Counted from the first letter of the stretch, positions 18,003 through 27,631 are shown. The stretch is DNA of 64,000 nt from Streptomyces canus 299MFChir4.1 (GCF_000383615.1 NZ_KB911588.1:62001-126000), one strand, 5' to 3'. Program-made: numbers and translations. The notes: generated by a model not told the origin, from the letters alone.

Positions 18003-18311
18003 TCAGTCCACCGGCTGCGGCGCGAAGGCCAGCGGCATCAGCGGCACCCCGGCCCCGGTCAGCCGGGCCGTCGACAACTGCGGTACCTCTCGCAGGAGTT
18101 GGTCGCAGACCCGAACCGCCCGCTCCTCCGCCTCTTCGAGCCCACCGGCCAGCACGTAGAAGCCGAGCGTGAGTCCGGGCCCGGGACGGGTGTGTACGGC
18201 GACGTGCTCGACGTGGTCGCCGGCGCTGATCGCGGAGCGCACCACAGCCGCGATGTTCGGGGGCAGTTGTTCACCCGAAGGCAGAGCCAGGTGCGCGTGG
18301 ACGAGGTACAT
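18003..18311 (-). CDS. Hypothetical 102-residue protein
   Basis: Starts MYLVHAHLALPSGEQLPP. No membrane segments or signal. The order of hydrophobic strands and two helices (EEAEERAVRVCDQLL) suggests a small ferredoxin-like alpha/beta fold, but no family is recognised. GGAG sits 4 nt before the ATG. The gene is divergent from the TrmB/LuxR regulator with 161 bp between starts, so a shared control region is likely. Confidence 0.6.
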   Translation of the reverse strand: MYLVHAHLALPSGEQLPPNIAAVVRSAISAGDHVEHVAVHTRPGPGLTLGFYVLAGGLEEAEERAVRVCDQLLREVPQLSTARLTGAGVPLMPLAFAPQPVD

Positions 18312-18472
18312 GGGCTCCAGAGTCTCAGCGGTTGCCGTCGGCCTGACAGTGCCGCGGCAGGCCGGTTGCGGCCGGGGCCCGTTCCGTCCTTCCCTGGTGA
18401 CGATCCCGCACCCCTCTGCGAAGATCTCGTCCGAGCAAGGGGATGTTCCGTGCAGGAATACTGGGGGACCAC

Positions 18473-19468
18473 ATGCTGACCACACTCGGACTCGACTCCG
18501 TCGGCGAGACGGTGTACCGCGCCATGCTCAGACAGCCGGCCGCCGGTGTCGCGGCCCTCGCCGATTCCGTAGGAGTGCCCGAGGAACAGGTGCGAGAGGC
18601 GCTCGACACACTCAGTGAGCTGGCTCTGGTGCGCCCCGCCGCCGGAGACGCGGGCCGGCTCCGGGCCGTCTCCCCGGACATCGGGATGGAGATCCTGATG
18701 GCCCGGCAGCAGGCACAACTGGCGGCCCACCAACAGCGCCTGGAGGCCTCGCGGGCCGCCGCGGCCCAGCTCATCTCCGAGTACGCAGAGCTCCGTCCGG
18801 CCACCAGCCATCCCGACGTGGAGCAACTGGTCGGCCTCGACCACATACGCGACCGGCTGGCCGTGCTCACCCGTGAGGTGAGCGAGGAATTCCTGGCCTT
18901 CGCCCCGGGCGGGCCGCAGACCGCCGAGAACATGGCCGCGTCACGGCCGCTCAACCAGGATCTGCTCGCCCGCGGGGTGCGCATGCGCACGATCTACCTC
19001 GACAGCGTCCGCACCAACCGGCCCACCGTGGAACACGCCGACTGGCTGGCCCGGCTGGGTGGCCAGGTCCGCACGGTGCCGTCGCTGCCGACACGGATGA
19101 TCCTCATGGACCGGCGGATCGCCATGATCTCGGTCAACAGCGACGACACCGCCGCCGGCGCGGTCCTCCTGACCGGGCAGGGCACACTCACCGCGCTGTG
19201 CGCGCTCTTCGAGGCCACCTGGGAGGCCGCCCAGCCGCTCGGGCAGGTCGTCCCCACCGATCCGAACGGGCTCACCGGCCAGCAGTCGACCGCCCTGCGC
19301 CTACTGGCCGAGGGGCACACCGACGAGGCGATCGCCAAACGGCTCGGGGTGTCGCATCGCACGGCCCGGCGGATCGCCTCCGAACTGATGGACCGCCTCG
19401 GCGCACGCAGCCGCTTCGAGGCCGGCGTACGCGCCGTGCAGCAGGGCTGGCTCCCGACCCGACCTTGA
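18473..19468 (+). CDS. TrmB-like/LuxR-type transcriptional regulator
   Basis: 331 residues. Residues 1-75 are a TrmB-like winged helix (ETVYRAMLRQPAAGVAALADSVGV). A coiled segment follows (about 80-110), then a PLD-like effector region. Residues 265-331 are a LuxR HTH: LTGQQSTALRLLAEGHTDEAIAKRLGVSHRTARRIASEL. The ligand is unknown. GGGGG precedes ATG 18473; an ATG at 18443 is in frame but less well placed. Regulators of this build are numerous in Streptomyces and often lie beside small secreted peptides; here a 56-residue one is nearby. Confidence 0.85.
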   Translation: MLTTLGLDSVGETVYRAMLRQPAAGVAALADSVGVPEEQVREALDTLSELALVRPAAGDAGRLRAVSPDIGMEILMARQQAQLAAHQQRLEASRAAAAQLISEYAELRPATSHPDVEQLVGLDHIRDRLAVLTREVSEEFLAFAPGGPQTAENMAASRPLNQDLLARGVRMRTIYLDSVRTNRPTVEHADWLARLGGQVRTVPSLPTRMILMDRRIAMISVNSDDTAAGAVLLTGQGTLTALCALFEATWEAAQPLGQVVPTDPNGLTGQQSTALRLLAEGHTDEAIAKRLGVSHRTARRIASELMDRLGARSRFEAGVRAVQQGWLPTRP

Positions 19469-19709
19469 CACCGGGCTCCCGGACGGACTCCTTCGGCAAC
19501 ACCGCGGACCCCGCAGGTCACCCGCCCGCCGCCTTCCCCGTCTCCGCGACACGGTGCCATCGCGTGCCCGCAGGAGCCGGGCGGGCGCCATCGCTTCCCA
19601 CGCTCGGCCGTGGGCGCGAGTCCCTTGTGGGAGTGGGCACTTGGCTGCGGAGGTCCTGGATCAACGTGGCTTCCGGGCCGTACGTCGTCCCGAGCGCTGT
19701 GAGGCCCGG

Positions 19710-22580
19710 TCAGCCGATGTAGCCCTCGAGGTCGGCGACGACGTCGAGGGAGCCGTTCGCGTTGCGGATGTGGATGGAGCCCTCGGCGTCGAGGGGGATC
19801 ACTGCCAGAACCGGCCTGGTCTCGCCGGTGCTCAGGTTGACGTCGGACACGTTCGGCACGCTGCCGGCGCCGTAGGCGGTCAGGTGGGTGGCGGTGGTCG
19901 GGGCGACGCCGGTGAGGTTGACCAGGACTGCGGTCGCGTCGGCCGGTACGCCGTGGACTCCGGCGACCTTCACGGTGAGGGTGCTGTTCGCGCCGAGCCG
20001 CCCGGCGCGGGCACCCGTGCCGTCGCGGGTGTCCAGGAAGCGGGTGGGGTCGGCCGGCACGAAGGGGCTGCCCCAGGGGGAGACGCCGTCGACGACGGAG
20101 TTGGTGTAGAGGCCCTGGAGGTCGGCGATCAGATGGACGTGTCCGCCGCTGTTGTAGAGCTTGATCCTGCCGCCCGTGCACACCTTCGTCACGACCAGGT
20201 TGGAAACGGTCTGCCCGGCGCGGTAGTTGAGGTTCGACGTGCCGGGGCGGCTGCCGCAGTAGACGGTGACCACGCCGCTGCCGGTGCCTCCCGTCACGGT
20301 GACGTCGAGGACGGCGCCGACGGTGCCCGTGCCCTGTCCGTTCTTCGGCAGGGTGAGGGTGGTCGTGCTGCCGGGCGCGACCTCGCCCTTGGGGGCGCCG
20401 GTGCCGTAGCGGGTGTCCAGGACCCGCGTCGGGGTGACGGGTGCCAGGTCGCTCATGAGGCTCACGTGGTCGTCGCTGGTGTCGGACCTGGTCGTGAAGT
20501 AGCCCTGGATGTCGGCGATGAGGTCGACGTGGCCGTGCGCGTTGTACAGGTCGACATAGCCGCCCGCGCCCACGCGTACCGTGACCAGGTTCGGGTTGGT
20601 CCGCCCGGCGGTGAAGTCGAGGTCGGACGCGGTCGGGCGGCTGGTGCCGTCCGGATACACCGTGACGTAGCTGCTCGCGGTCGCGTCGGTGTCGGTGACG
20701 TTCAGGGTGACCGCGGTCACCCCGGAGGCCGGGACGCCGCCCACGCCGAGGACCTTGAGACGGACCACTCCCGCGGGACCGACCTGCCGATCGGCGGCAC
20801 CAGTGCCCTTGCGCGTGTCCAGGATGCGGCGCGGGTCGGTGGCGACGTAGGACGGGCCGACGGTGGTCGGGGTGGTGTCGGTGAAGGTGCGTCCGCCGGA
20901 GTCCGTGAGCCGCTGGGTGACGGTGTACGTGCCGGCGGCGGCGTACGTGTGCCGGACCACGCCCTTGGAGCCTGTCGCGGAGACCGCTGTCGAGCCGTCG
21001 CCGAAGGAGATCAGGTCGCTGGTGATCGGGTAGCCGCTGAAGCCGGCGGCGGTGAAGGCGCAGCCCGCGGTGTCCGGCAGGGAGGGCGCGATCTGGATGG
21101 AGGCGCTCCGGCAGTCGAGGCTCCCGGTCAGCGCCGGCAGCGGACGTACGGGGAAGTAGTAGCTGGCCTCGGTGCCCATCGTGGTGCCGTCCGGCCGGTA
21201 CACCGTGACCGTGGCGTAGATGTTGTCGCCGGTGGTGGGCTGCGTGTACGTGTGCGCCACCGAACCCGTGGTGGACGTGGCCGTGGTGCCGTCGCCGAAG
21301 CCGAAGGTGTAGCGGTAGCCGTCGAGGGAGTCCGACCACGGGTTGTCGAAGCCGGCGGTGAAGGTGACGGGGACGCCGACGTAGGCGTTCTCGTACGAGC
21401 CGCCCGCGCTCCCCAGGCTCAGCGGGTCCTGTACCTCGGTCGCGCCCCGGTCGTAGTCGCCGGTGCCCGTGCCGGTGTCGGCGACCAGCGGGTCGTCGAC
21501 CCGTGGCGCCCCGTGCAGGTCGGTGGCGAGTTCACCCGGCGCGTCGGCGTCCGCGGAGTCGATCAGCGGCGTGCCGTCCGTGGCGAGCGTCGTGTTCGTC
21601 TGGTCCAGGTCGTGGGCTCCTTGACCGGTGGCGGTCCAAAACGCCTGGCTGGTCCCGTAGGCGGTGCCGGCCCACTCGTAGTCGGTTCCGGCCGACGAGG
21701 GGTTGACCGCGTTGTAGTCGGCGGTGACCTGCGGTGCGGAGGAGGCGTCCACCGTGATCTCGGCGGGGGTGCCGGTCTCCGGGCAGGATGCTGACGTGTC
21801 CGGGCGTACGACGGTGTTCTCCACGGATCCGGAGCTGCCGTCGGTCAGGCTGATGCCGCTGCCGCAGACCGTCACGAGGGTGTCGCCGGCCAGCCGGAGG
21901 CCCTTGGTGCCGGTGGCCGATATGCCTCCGCCGAGCGAAATCACGTCGTCGGCCAGGGTTATGTCCTGTGCTCCGGCCGCGCTCGCGAAGGCCGGACCGC
22001 CGGACTCGGGGGCGATGTGCAGCCGGGTGAGTGCGATGTCGGAGGAGGAACCGTCGACGACGATCGTCCCGTCGGCGCCGGCGGCCGCCTGGGCCGTGCT
22101 GACCCAGCCCGTGTCGTAGGAGATGTGCTGGGACTGGGAGAACACCAGCGTGCTCGTCCCGCTCGACGAGAGGTGGAACCCCGACACGTCGACGTACCGG
22201 GCGCCGGAGAAGGTCATCGCCGGTGTCGGGGTCTTGGTCAGAAGGACGACGGCGGCGGTGGCGGCCGCATTGTCGCCCGGAGCGCCGACGAAGGTGACCG
22301 GTGCGTCCGCGGTGCCGGCCGATCCGATGTTCGCGGGGGCGTACTGGGTCTTGTTCCGTGCCACGTGGACGGTGTCCCCGGGGTCCGCCGCGTCCGCGGC
22401 CGGCTGGATCTGGCAGAAGGGCTCCGCCGGTGTGCCGGGTCCGGTGTCGCTGCAACCGGCGGCGTCGTCGTCGACGTACAGGGCGGTGCCGCCGGCGGCG
22501 TGGGCGACGCCGGTACCGAGTCCGCCGATCAGTACGGCGAGGACGGCGGCGTATCTCACCAGCAGTCGCCTGCGGCTCAT
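19710..22580 (-). CDS. Large secreted beta-helix/PKD repeat protein
   Basis: 956 residues with a signal peptide ending AHAAG (about 30). Residues 40-390 are a right-handed parallel beta-helix. Residues 410-570 contain two PKD-like modules (FGFGDGTTATSTTGSVAHTY and FGDGSTAVSATGSK...HTYAAAGTYTV). From about 575 there are three repeats of about 125 residues, each starting with R-[IVF]-LDTR-x-GTGA and ending VDLIADIQGYF-like (V-x-LIADLQG, VVADLEGYIG). These resemble surface-attached repeat proteins of actinobacteria. Ligand and enzymatic role are unknown; no catalytic lyase residues could be assigned. GGAG lies 7 nt before the ATG. Confidence 0.85.
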   Translation of the reverse strand: MSRRRLLVRYAAVLAVLIGGLGTGVAHAAGGTALYVDDDAAGCSDTGPGTPAEPFCQIQPAADAADPGDTVHVARNKTQYAPANIGSAGTADAPVTFVGAPGDNAAATAAVVLLTKTPTPAMTFSGARYVDVSGFHLSSSGTSTLVFSQSQHISYDTGWVSTAQAAAGADGTIVVDGSSSDIALTRLHIAPESGGPAFASAAGAQDITLADDVISLGGGISATGTKGLRLAGDTLVTVCGSGISLTDGSSGSVENTVVRPDTSASCPETGTPAEITVDASSAPQVTADYNAVNPSSAGTDYEWAGTAYGTSQAFWTATGQGAHDLDQTNTTLATDGTPLIDSADADAPGELATDLHGAPRVDDPLVADTGTGTGDYDRGATEVQDPLSLGSAGGSYENAYVGVPVTFTAGFDNPWSDSLDGYRYTFGFGDGTTATSTTGSVAHTYTQPTTGDNIYATVTVYRPDGTTMGTEASYYFPVRPLPALTGSLDCRSASIQIAPSLPDTAGCAFTAAGFSGYPITSDLISFGDGSTAVSATGSKGVVRHTYAAAGTYTVTQRLTDSGGRTFTDTTPTTVGPSYVATDPRRILDTRKGTGAADRQVGPAGVVRLKVLGVGGVPASGVTAVTLNVTDTDATASSYVTVYPDGTSRPTASDLDFTAGRTNPNLVTVRVGAGGYVDLYNAHGHVDLIADIQGYFTTRSDTSDDHVSLMSDLAPVTPTRVLDTRYGTGAPKGEVAPGSTTTLTLPKNGQGTGTVGAVLDVTVTGGTGSGVVTVYCGSRPGTSNLNYRAGQTVSNLVVTKVCTGGRIKLYNSGGHVHLIADLQGLYTNSVVDGVSPWGSPFVPADPTRFLDTRDGTGARAGRLGANSTLTVKVAGVHGVPADATAVLVNLTGVAPTTATHLTAYGAGSVPNVSDVNLSTGETRPVLAVIPLDAEGSIHIRNANGSLDVVADLEGYIG

Positions 22581-22848
22581 GAACGTGCTCCGTTCAGATC
22601 CAGCCACCTGTCAGCCGGAGTTGGCGGAACCGTACGGCAGGTTCGGACGGCCAGACCATGGAAATCAGGATGTCCTGCCGACGATGAGGCATTGAGGGAA
22701 CAAGCTTGATCATTGGAAGAGCACAGCACGGCAGAAGCTTGAGCCTTCCATTACCTCGCCGCCGGCCGCTCACGCGGAACACCCCGGGCCCGGTCGCGCC
22801 GAGGGTGGCGAAATGCTCTCCTGGAAGGAGCCGCAGGAGAACACGCCG

Positions 22849-23685
22849 ATGCGTCACAGCCGGAGTTCCGCTCTCACAGCCGGCCGGTCGGTCGCCCCGA
22901 CCGGAACGGGTGGGGGGTTGCTGCCCACGCGGGATCTCGCGGCCGCCTGGTCGCTCGTGGTGCTGATCGCGGTGCCCGCCTGGGTGCTCACGATCGGCCA
23001 GGCCCGGGACATGGGGGTCGAGCCCGGCACGATGGGGATGGCGCTGCCGCTGTTCCTGCTGCTCTGGGTGACGATGATGGCGGCCATGATGCTGCCGTCC
23101 ATGGCACCGGTGGCCATCACCTGGGTCCGGGGCATCGGCCGGCAGTCCTCCGGCTGGGCCCGGACCGCCCGTACCGTCGAGTTCGTCGCCGGATACCTGC
23201 TGGTGTGGACGGCGTTCGGGCTGCTCGCCTACGTGGCGCTGGCCTTCACCGGCAGCCTGGTGGACGACCACCCCGCGGCCGGCCGCTGGATCGGTTCGAT
23301 CGCCTTCCTGCTCGCGGGCCTGTACCAGCTGGGCCCCCTGAAGACCGTCTGCCTGCGGCACTGCCGCGACCCCTTGGGCCATCTGGTGCGCTACTCCGGC
23401 TTCCGGGGGCCGACCCGCGACCTGCGGGTGGGCCTCCACCACGGCGCCTACTGCGTCGGCTGCTGCGTCGGGCTGATGGTCGTCCTCGTTCCGCTGGGCG
23501 TGATGAACGTGGCGGCGATGGCGGGGCTGGCCGTGGTGGTCTTCGTGGAGAAGCTGTGGTCCCGGGGCCCTCTGCTCGCCCGCGCCGTGGGCGTCGTATT
23601 CCTCGTCCTGGCCGTGCTCGCCCCCTTCCAGGACTGGCTGCTTCCCGGGCTGCGGGACTCGATGCCGTCGATGGACGACATGTGA
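22849..23685 (+). CDS. DUF2182 integral membrane protein
   Basis: 278 residues with about seven membrane helices. The family signature is present: MMAAMMLPSMAPV in the second helix, PLKTVCLRHCRDPL in a loop with paired Cys, and HHGAYCVGCCVGLM later. The conserved Met/Cys/His pattern suggests metal handling but the function is unproven. AGGAG sits about 10 nt before ATG 22849; an in-frame ATG at 22813 is possible. The next gene encodes DUF1326, a usual partner. Confidence 0.85.
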   Translation: MRHSRSSALTAGRSVAPTGTGGGLLPTRDLAAAWSLVVLIAVPAWVLTIGQARDMGVEPGTMGMALPLFLLLWVTMMAAMMLPSMAPVAITWVRGIGRQSSGWARTARTVEFVAGYLLVWTAFGLLAYVALAFTGSLVDDHPAAGRWIGSIAFLLAGLYQLGPLKTVCLRHCRDPLGHLVRYSGFRGPTRDLRVGLHHGAYCVGCCVGLMVVLVPLGVMNVAAMAGLAVVVFVEKLWSRGPLLARAVGVVFLVLAVLAPFQDWLLPGLRDSMPSMDDM

Positions 23686-23829
23686 TCCCTTGCCGGTGAA
23701 CGGGTTCCCCACCGGGGAAGACGGGTGCAAGCTGGAAGGGAGGCCGTCTCCCGTTCCCGGACCGGGCTCGGCACCCGCGGTCTCGCCACTCCGAGTGAGC
23801 CTCCCGGGGCTCGGCAGGAGGAAAGCGAG

Positions 23830-24486
23830 ATGACAGAACAGGCCACCACCGCGACGCGCTGGCATCTGACCGGCGACTGGTTCGATGTGTGCAACTGCGC
23901 CATCCCCTGTCCGTGCACGTTCGCGCAGCCTCCGACCTACGGAGAGTGCGAAGGCGTCCTGGTCTGGCACGTCCGGGAGGGCGGCTACGGCGACATCCGT
24001 CTCGACGGCCTCAACGTCCTGATGCTCGGCAGCTTCACGGGCAACGTCTGGGCCGCCGAGCACAGCGACCCCTACGCCGCGGTCTTCCTCGACGAACGCG
24101 CCGATGATCAGCAGCGCGGTGCTCTCGGGGCCGTCTTCGGCGGCGAGGCGGGCGGCTGGCCCGCGCGGTTCGGGCAGATGCTCCACCCCGAGATACGGGG
24201 CATGGACGTGGCACCCATCCGCGTCGAGATAGACGATGACCTCGCCACCTGGCGGGCCGAGATCCCCGGCCGTGTCACGGCGGCCGCCGAGGCGCTCACC
24301 GGCCCGACCAGCGCGGACGGCGCGCGGGTCCAGGTCCACAACGCCCCGGGTGCCGAAGTCGGACCCGGCCAGGTCGCCACCTGGGGCCGGGCCACCGTCG
24401 ACCGCGCGGACGCGTTCGGCTTCTCCTGGGACCGCTCGGGCAAGTCGAGCAAGCACTTCCCCTTCGACTGGAGCGGCCCCGACTGA
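23830..24486 (+). CDS. DUF1326 family protein
   Basis: 218 residues, soluble. The N-terminus has FDVCNCAIPCPCTFAQPP, a CxC-x(3)-CxC motif typical of the family that could bind metal. No signal peptide. It follows the DUF2182 gene by 144 bp on the same strand; the two families are commonly paired or fused. The biochemical role is not known. Confidence 0.85.
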   Translation: MTEQATTATRWHLTGDWFDVCNCAIPCPCTFAQPPTYGECEGVLVWHVREGGYGDIRLDGLNVLMLGSFTGNVWAAEHSDPYAAVFLDERADDQQRGALGAVFGGEAGGWPARFGQMLHPEIRGMDVAPIRVEIDDDLATWRAEIPGRVTAAAEALTGPTSADGARVQVHNAPGAEVGPGQVATWGRATVDRADAFGFSWDRSGKSSKHFPFDWSGPD

Positions 24487-24520
24487 CCCACCCGGCTGCA
24501 CGGAGCGCAGCGCTGCCGCG

Positions 24521-24730
24521 TCAGGACCTCAGAAGACGCCCTTTGTACGCCTGCCATCCCGTGGCGATCTTCGTGCGGGAGCCGAACGACCCGTTTCCGT
24601 TGCGGAACTTCACGCGAGCGGAGAGCTTGCCGGTGCTCGTGCCCTTGTAGAGACACACGGCCCCCGTCGACGAGTTGCGGGCGATCAGGCCCGGGCGGCC
24701 GTCGCCGGACATGTCGCCCGGCGAGGTCAC
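24521..24730 (-). pseudogene. C-terminal remnant of an FG-GAP/VCBS protein
   Basis: The minus strand reads GDMSGDGRPGLIARNSSTGAVCLYKGT, then KIATGWQAY, the typical last repeat of Streptomyces FG-GAP proteins. The calcium loop is degraded, no start or upstream repeats remain, and the frame upstream is unrelated. It is a relic about 65 residues long. Confidence 0.6.
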
Positions 24731-24868
24731 GGCGAGGACCGCCGGCGGAAAGGCGTGACGGAACGGCGGCGGCCGATCAGGCGCACGTCGACGGTGCTGT
24801 GAAAACGTCCAGCCCCCCGAGCTGCCCCCACGCACAGCGGCACGAAAGTATCAGCAGCCCCAGGCGCA

Positions 24869-25921
24869 TCAGGAGTAGTGCAGTTCGACGGTGATGTGCG
24901 GGGACAGTGCGCGGAGGAAGTCGGGCGCGTCGAAGACTTCGCCGGCCGAGGCGACACCGAGTGTGCGGGTCCGGCCGGTGAAGATGCGGTGGACCGCCTC
25001 CACCGCGAGGGGTGCGGTGACCACGTAGATGTCCCGGCCGCGTGCCACGGCGCGCCGTTCGGTGTGCCCGGAACGTATGACGGCTTCGACGAGGAACGTC
25101 TGGTCGGACCGCCCGTTGTCGTCGGCCGCGGTCGGCGCCGGGGTGTCCGGGGCCGAGAGGTCCCTGGCCGCTTCGCTCGCCATGTGGGTGCGTACCTCGG
25201 GGATGGAGAGGTGGCTGGGAAGGGTGACCACGTCGGCCATCGTGAACTCCGCGACGACCTCCCTGGTGCCCATCGGGTCGGGGAAGGGCCACTTCAGGAG
25301 CGTCGGCGCGTCGTCGTGGTACTCCAGCCGCCCCTGCGTGTAGCGGACCCGCCGGCCGCCTCGACGCTCGCCGGAGACCGCACCCGCGGTGCGCGTCCCG
25401 GGCGTGGGGTGCCAACTGCTCAGTCCGTACGCGATGGTCGCCTCGTCTGCCGCCGTCCAGTCCCCCATCGCGGCGGTGGCCAGCAGGTCGCCGAGGCCGC
25501 CGTAGAAGGCCATCGCGGGGACGACCGCCACTCCCGCCGCGCGGGCGCGGTCCGCGAAGTGCGTGAACGTGTCGAGGTTCGCCTCGATCTCGGCCGCAAC
25601 GTCGACGTACGGGATCCCGGCGCGCAGTGCCGCCTCGATCACCGGGGCGGCGGTCACCGCGAAGGGCCCGGCGCAGTTGATCACGGCGTCGGCGCCGTCC
25701 AGGGCGCGGTCGAGTGAGGCAGGGTCGTCGACCGACGCCGGCCGGACCTCGAGTCCCGGTTCGGATGCCGCCAGCGCCCGCAGCTTGCCGGCGTCGCGGC
25801 CGGAGAGGAGCGGGACGAACCCGCGCTTCCGCAGCTGTGCCACCACGAAGCGTCCGGTGTGTCCGTACGCGCCGAACACCGTCACCGTCCGGCCCGTTCC
25901 CGGTCCCAGTGCCAGTCCCAT
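24869..25921 (-). CDS. Saccharopine dehydrogenase-like NAD(P)-binding oxidoreductase
   Basis: 350 residues. VTVFGAYGHTGRFVVAQLRKRG near the start is a Rossmann nucleotide-binding loop. DAVINCAGPF and GIPYVDVAAEIE are typical of the trans-acting enoyl reductase/saccharopine dehydrogenase-like group. Substrate unknown. GGGGGAG lies 6 nt before the ATG; the frame open further back to 26032 is rejected because it crosses the promoter of the divergent GlxA-type gene. The two starts are 119 bp apart, suggesting local control by that regulator. Confidence 0.82.
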   Translation of the reverse strand: MGLALGPGTGRTVTVFGAYGHTGRFVVAQLRKRGFVPLLSGRDAGKLRALAASEPGLEVRPASVDDPASLDRALDGADAVINCAGPFAVTAAPVIEAALRAGIPYVDVAAEIEANLDTFTHFADRARAAGVAVVPAMAFYGGLGDLLATAAMGDWTAADEATIAYGLSSWHPTPGTRTAGAVSGERRGGRRVRYTQGRLEYHDDAPTLLKWPFPDPMGTREVVAEFTMADVVTLPSHLSIPEVRTHMASEAARDLSAPDTPAPTAADDNGRSDQTFLVEAVIRSGHTERRAVARGRDIYVVTAPLAVEAVHRIFTGRTRTLGVASAGEVFDAPDFLRALSPHITVELHYS

Positions 25922-26027
25922 GGGTTCTCCCCCGTGCTCGAAATGATCTGCTGATCTGCTTGATCTGCCACGACCATCGTGTCGGGGACGGTCACTTCCG
26001 CGTGAGTGTCCGGAACGACGTGCCCCG

Positions 26028-26033
26028 TACACT
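26028..26033 (+). promoter_or_regulatory. -10 box of a leaderless transcript
   Basis: TACACT lies 7 nt before the ATG of the GlxA-type regulator and there is no ribosome site, so transcription probably starts at the start codon. Confidence 0.6.
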
Positions 26034-26040
26034 TTCGGAC

Positions 26041-27009
26041 ATGGGTACCGTCGTCGCGCTGGCCGTCACCAAGGGGATGCTGCCCTTCGAACTGTCCATG
26101 GCGTACGAGGTGTTCGGCGCCGCTCCGGTCGGTGTGACGGTGCCCTGGTACGACGTGGAGCTCTGCGGGTCGGACGCCGTGGCGCTCGGCCGGTTCCGGC
26201 TGGAGCCCGACCAGGGGCTCGACCGGCTCCGGCATGCCGACACCGTGATCGTCCCCGGCTGGGCGGACACCGACGAGGAGCCGCCCGCCGAGCTCGTCGG
26301 CGCGGTGCGTGCGGCCCACGAGGCGGGTGCGCGCGTGGCCTCCCTGTGCACGGGCGCCTTCGTGCTGGCCGCCGCCGGTCTGCTGGACGGCAGGCGGGCG
26401 ACCACGCACTGGGTGCACACGGACGCCCTGGCCGCGCGCTACCCGCGGGTGGAGGTCGATCCGGACGTGCTCTACGTGGACAACGGCAGCGTGCTCACCT
26501 CCGCCGGCAAGGCCGCCGCGCTGGACCTGTGCCTGCACCTCGTCCGTCTCGACCACGGTTCGTCCGTCGCCAACGCCGTCGCCCGCCGCCTGGTGGTGCC
26601 GCCGCATCGGGCGGGCGGCCAGGCGCAGTTCGTGGCCGCTCCGGTGCCCGCCCGGGACGACCATCCGCTCGCCGCGCTGTTCCCCTGGGCGATCGAACGC
26701 CTCGACCGCCCTCTCACCGTGGAGGACCTGGCCCGCCAGGCCGGGATGAGCTCGCGCCATCTGGGCCGCCGGTTCAGGGCGGTGACCGGCACCACTCCGC
26801 TGCAATGGCTGCTGACCCAACGGATCCGCCGCGCACAGGAGTTGCTGGAGACCACCGACGACGTCGTCGACGCCATCGCGGCGGCCACCGGCATGGGCAC
26901 CGCCACGACACTGCGCCGGCACTTCAACCGCACGGTCGGCGTGCCGCCGGACACCTACCGGCGAACCTTCCGGTCACGGCCTTCGGGCGGGCGGCCGGGG
27001 GCTAGCTGA
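26041..27009 (+). CDS. GlxA-type AraC-family transcriptional regulator
   Basis: 322 residues. Residues 1-190 form a DJ-1/PfpI-like domain with the nucleophile-elbow segment VASLCTGAFVLAAAGLLDGRRATTHW. Residues 215-310 carry two AraC HTH motifs (LTVEDLARQAGMSSRHLGRRFRAVTG and VVDAIAAATGMGTATTLRRHF). It probably controls the divergent oxidoreductase; the inducer is unknown. Its last 8 bases overlap the end of the convergent gene. Confidence 0.9.
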   Translation: MGTVVALAVTKGMLPFELSMAYEVFGAAPVGVTVPWYDVELCGSDAVALGRFRLEPDQGLDRLRHADTVIVPGWADTDEEPPAELVGAVRAAHEAGARVASLCTGAFVLAAAGLLDGRRATTHWVHTDALAARYPRVEVDPDVLYVDNGSVLTSAGKAAALDLCLHLVRLDHGSSVANAVARRLVVPPHRAGGQAQFVAAPVPARDDHPLAALFPWAIERLDRPLTVEDLARQAGMSSRHLGRRFRAVTGTTPLQWLLTQRIRRAQELLETTDDVVDAIAAATGMGTATTLRRHFNRTVGVPPDTYRRTFRSRPSGGRPGAS

Positions 27010-27631
27010 GACGGGTGGGGCGATGGATGCCCGCGCGCTTCGCCTTCTCGACGCGCTCCGGGCCGGCCGTGTTGCGGTCCTCCTCCCTCTCCCTCCAGTC
27101 CCTTGGCTGGAGCAGGAGGAGTTCGCCGCCGCCCGGCACGATCATCGCGCCGCCGAAGGGCTCGTCCCCCGCGAACCAGACGCCGTCGACGATGCCGACA
27201 GGCCACCGACGTCGCCCCAGGACGTCCTTCGCACGCAGGGTGAAGGGGGTGCCCTTCTGGTCTCCCAGGCGGAAGTAGAGCGTGTGGGTCGACTCCATGC
27301 CGATCTTCTCGACCGGGGTGCGGAATTCGAGGGGGTAGGTCCGGAAGATCTTCGAGCACTTGTGGGTCGAACTCAGGCGGCCGTAGAGAAGGACCAGCGT
27401 GAAGACCGTGCCGAGCATTCCGACAATGGCCACCGGAAGCAGATATCCGATCTTGGTGAAGAAGATCTGGACCCACAGCAGCAGGAACACAGGGAAGTAC
27501 TTGAGGAACTTCTTCAGCGCGTTGCGGTAGTGATAGCGCACCGCGCCCTGGAAGTCCGACCCGTCCGTCGCGTACGGCGCCGGCGGGGTGTCCGACTCCA
27601 GACCGTCCTTCCACCGTTCTGGCACCGTCAT
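27002..27631 (-). CDS. Hypothetical membrane protein of the WXG100 operon
   Basis: 209 residues. Two adjacent membrane helices (about 43-85) follow a polar N-terminus; the rest is a soluble domain with TLYFRLGDQKGTPFTLRAKDVLGRR. No family recognised. It is the last gene of four; its ATG overlaps the previous stop by 4 bp, so it is translated with the WXG100-type genes and may be an accessory or immunity-like membrane factor. Confidence 0.7.
   Translation of the reverse strand: MTVPERWKDGLESDTPPAPYATDGSDFQGAVRYHYRNALKKFLKYFPVFLLLWVQIFFTKIGYLLPVAIVGMLGTVFTLVLLYGRLSSTHKCSKIFRTYPLEFRTPVEKIGMESTHTLYFRLGDQKGTPFTLRAKDVLGRRRWPVGIVDGVWFAGDEPFGGAMIVPGGGELLLLQPRDWREREEDRNTAGPERVEKAKRAGIHRPTRLS

Noticed and set aside
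19554-21794. 746-codon plus-strand frame
   Set aside because: It mirrors the beta-helix/PKD gene on the other strand; its Gly/Val/Arg-rich composition is typical of a shadow frame.
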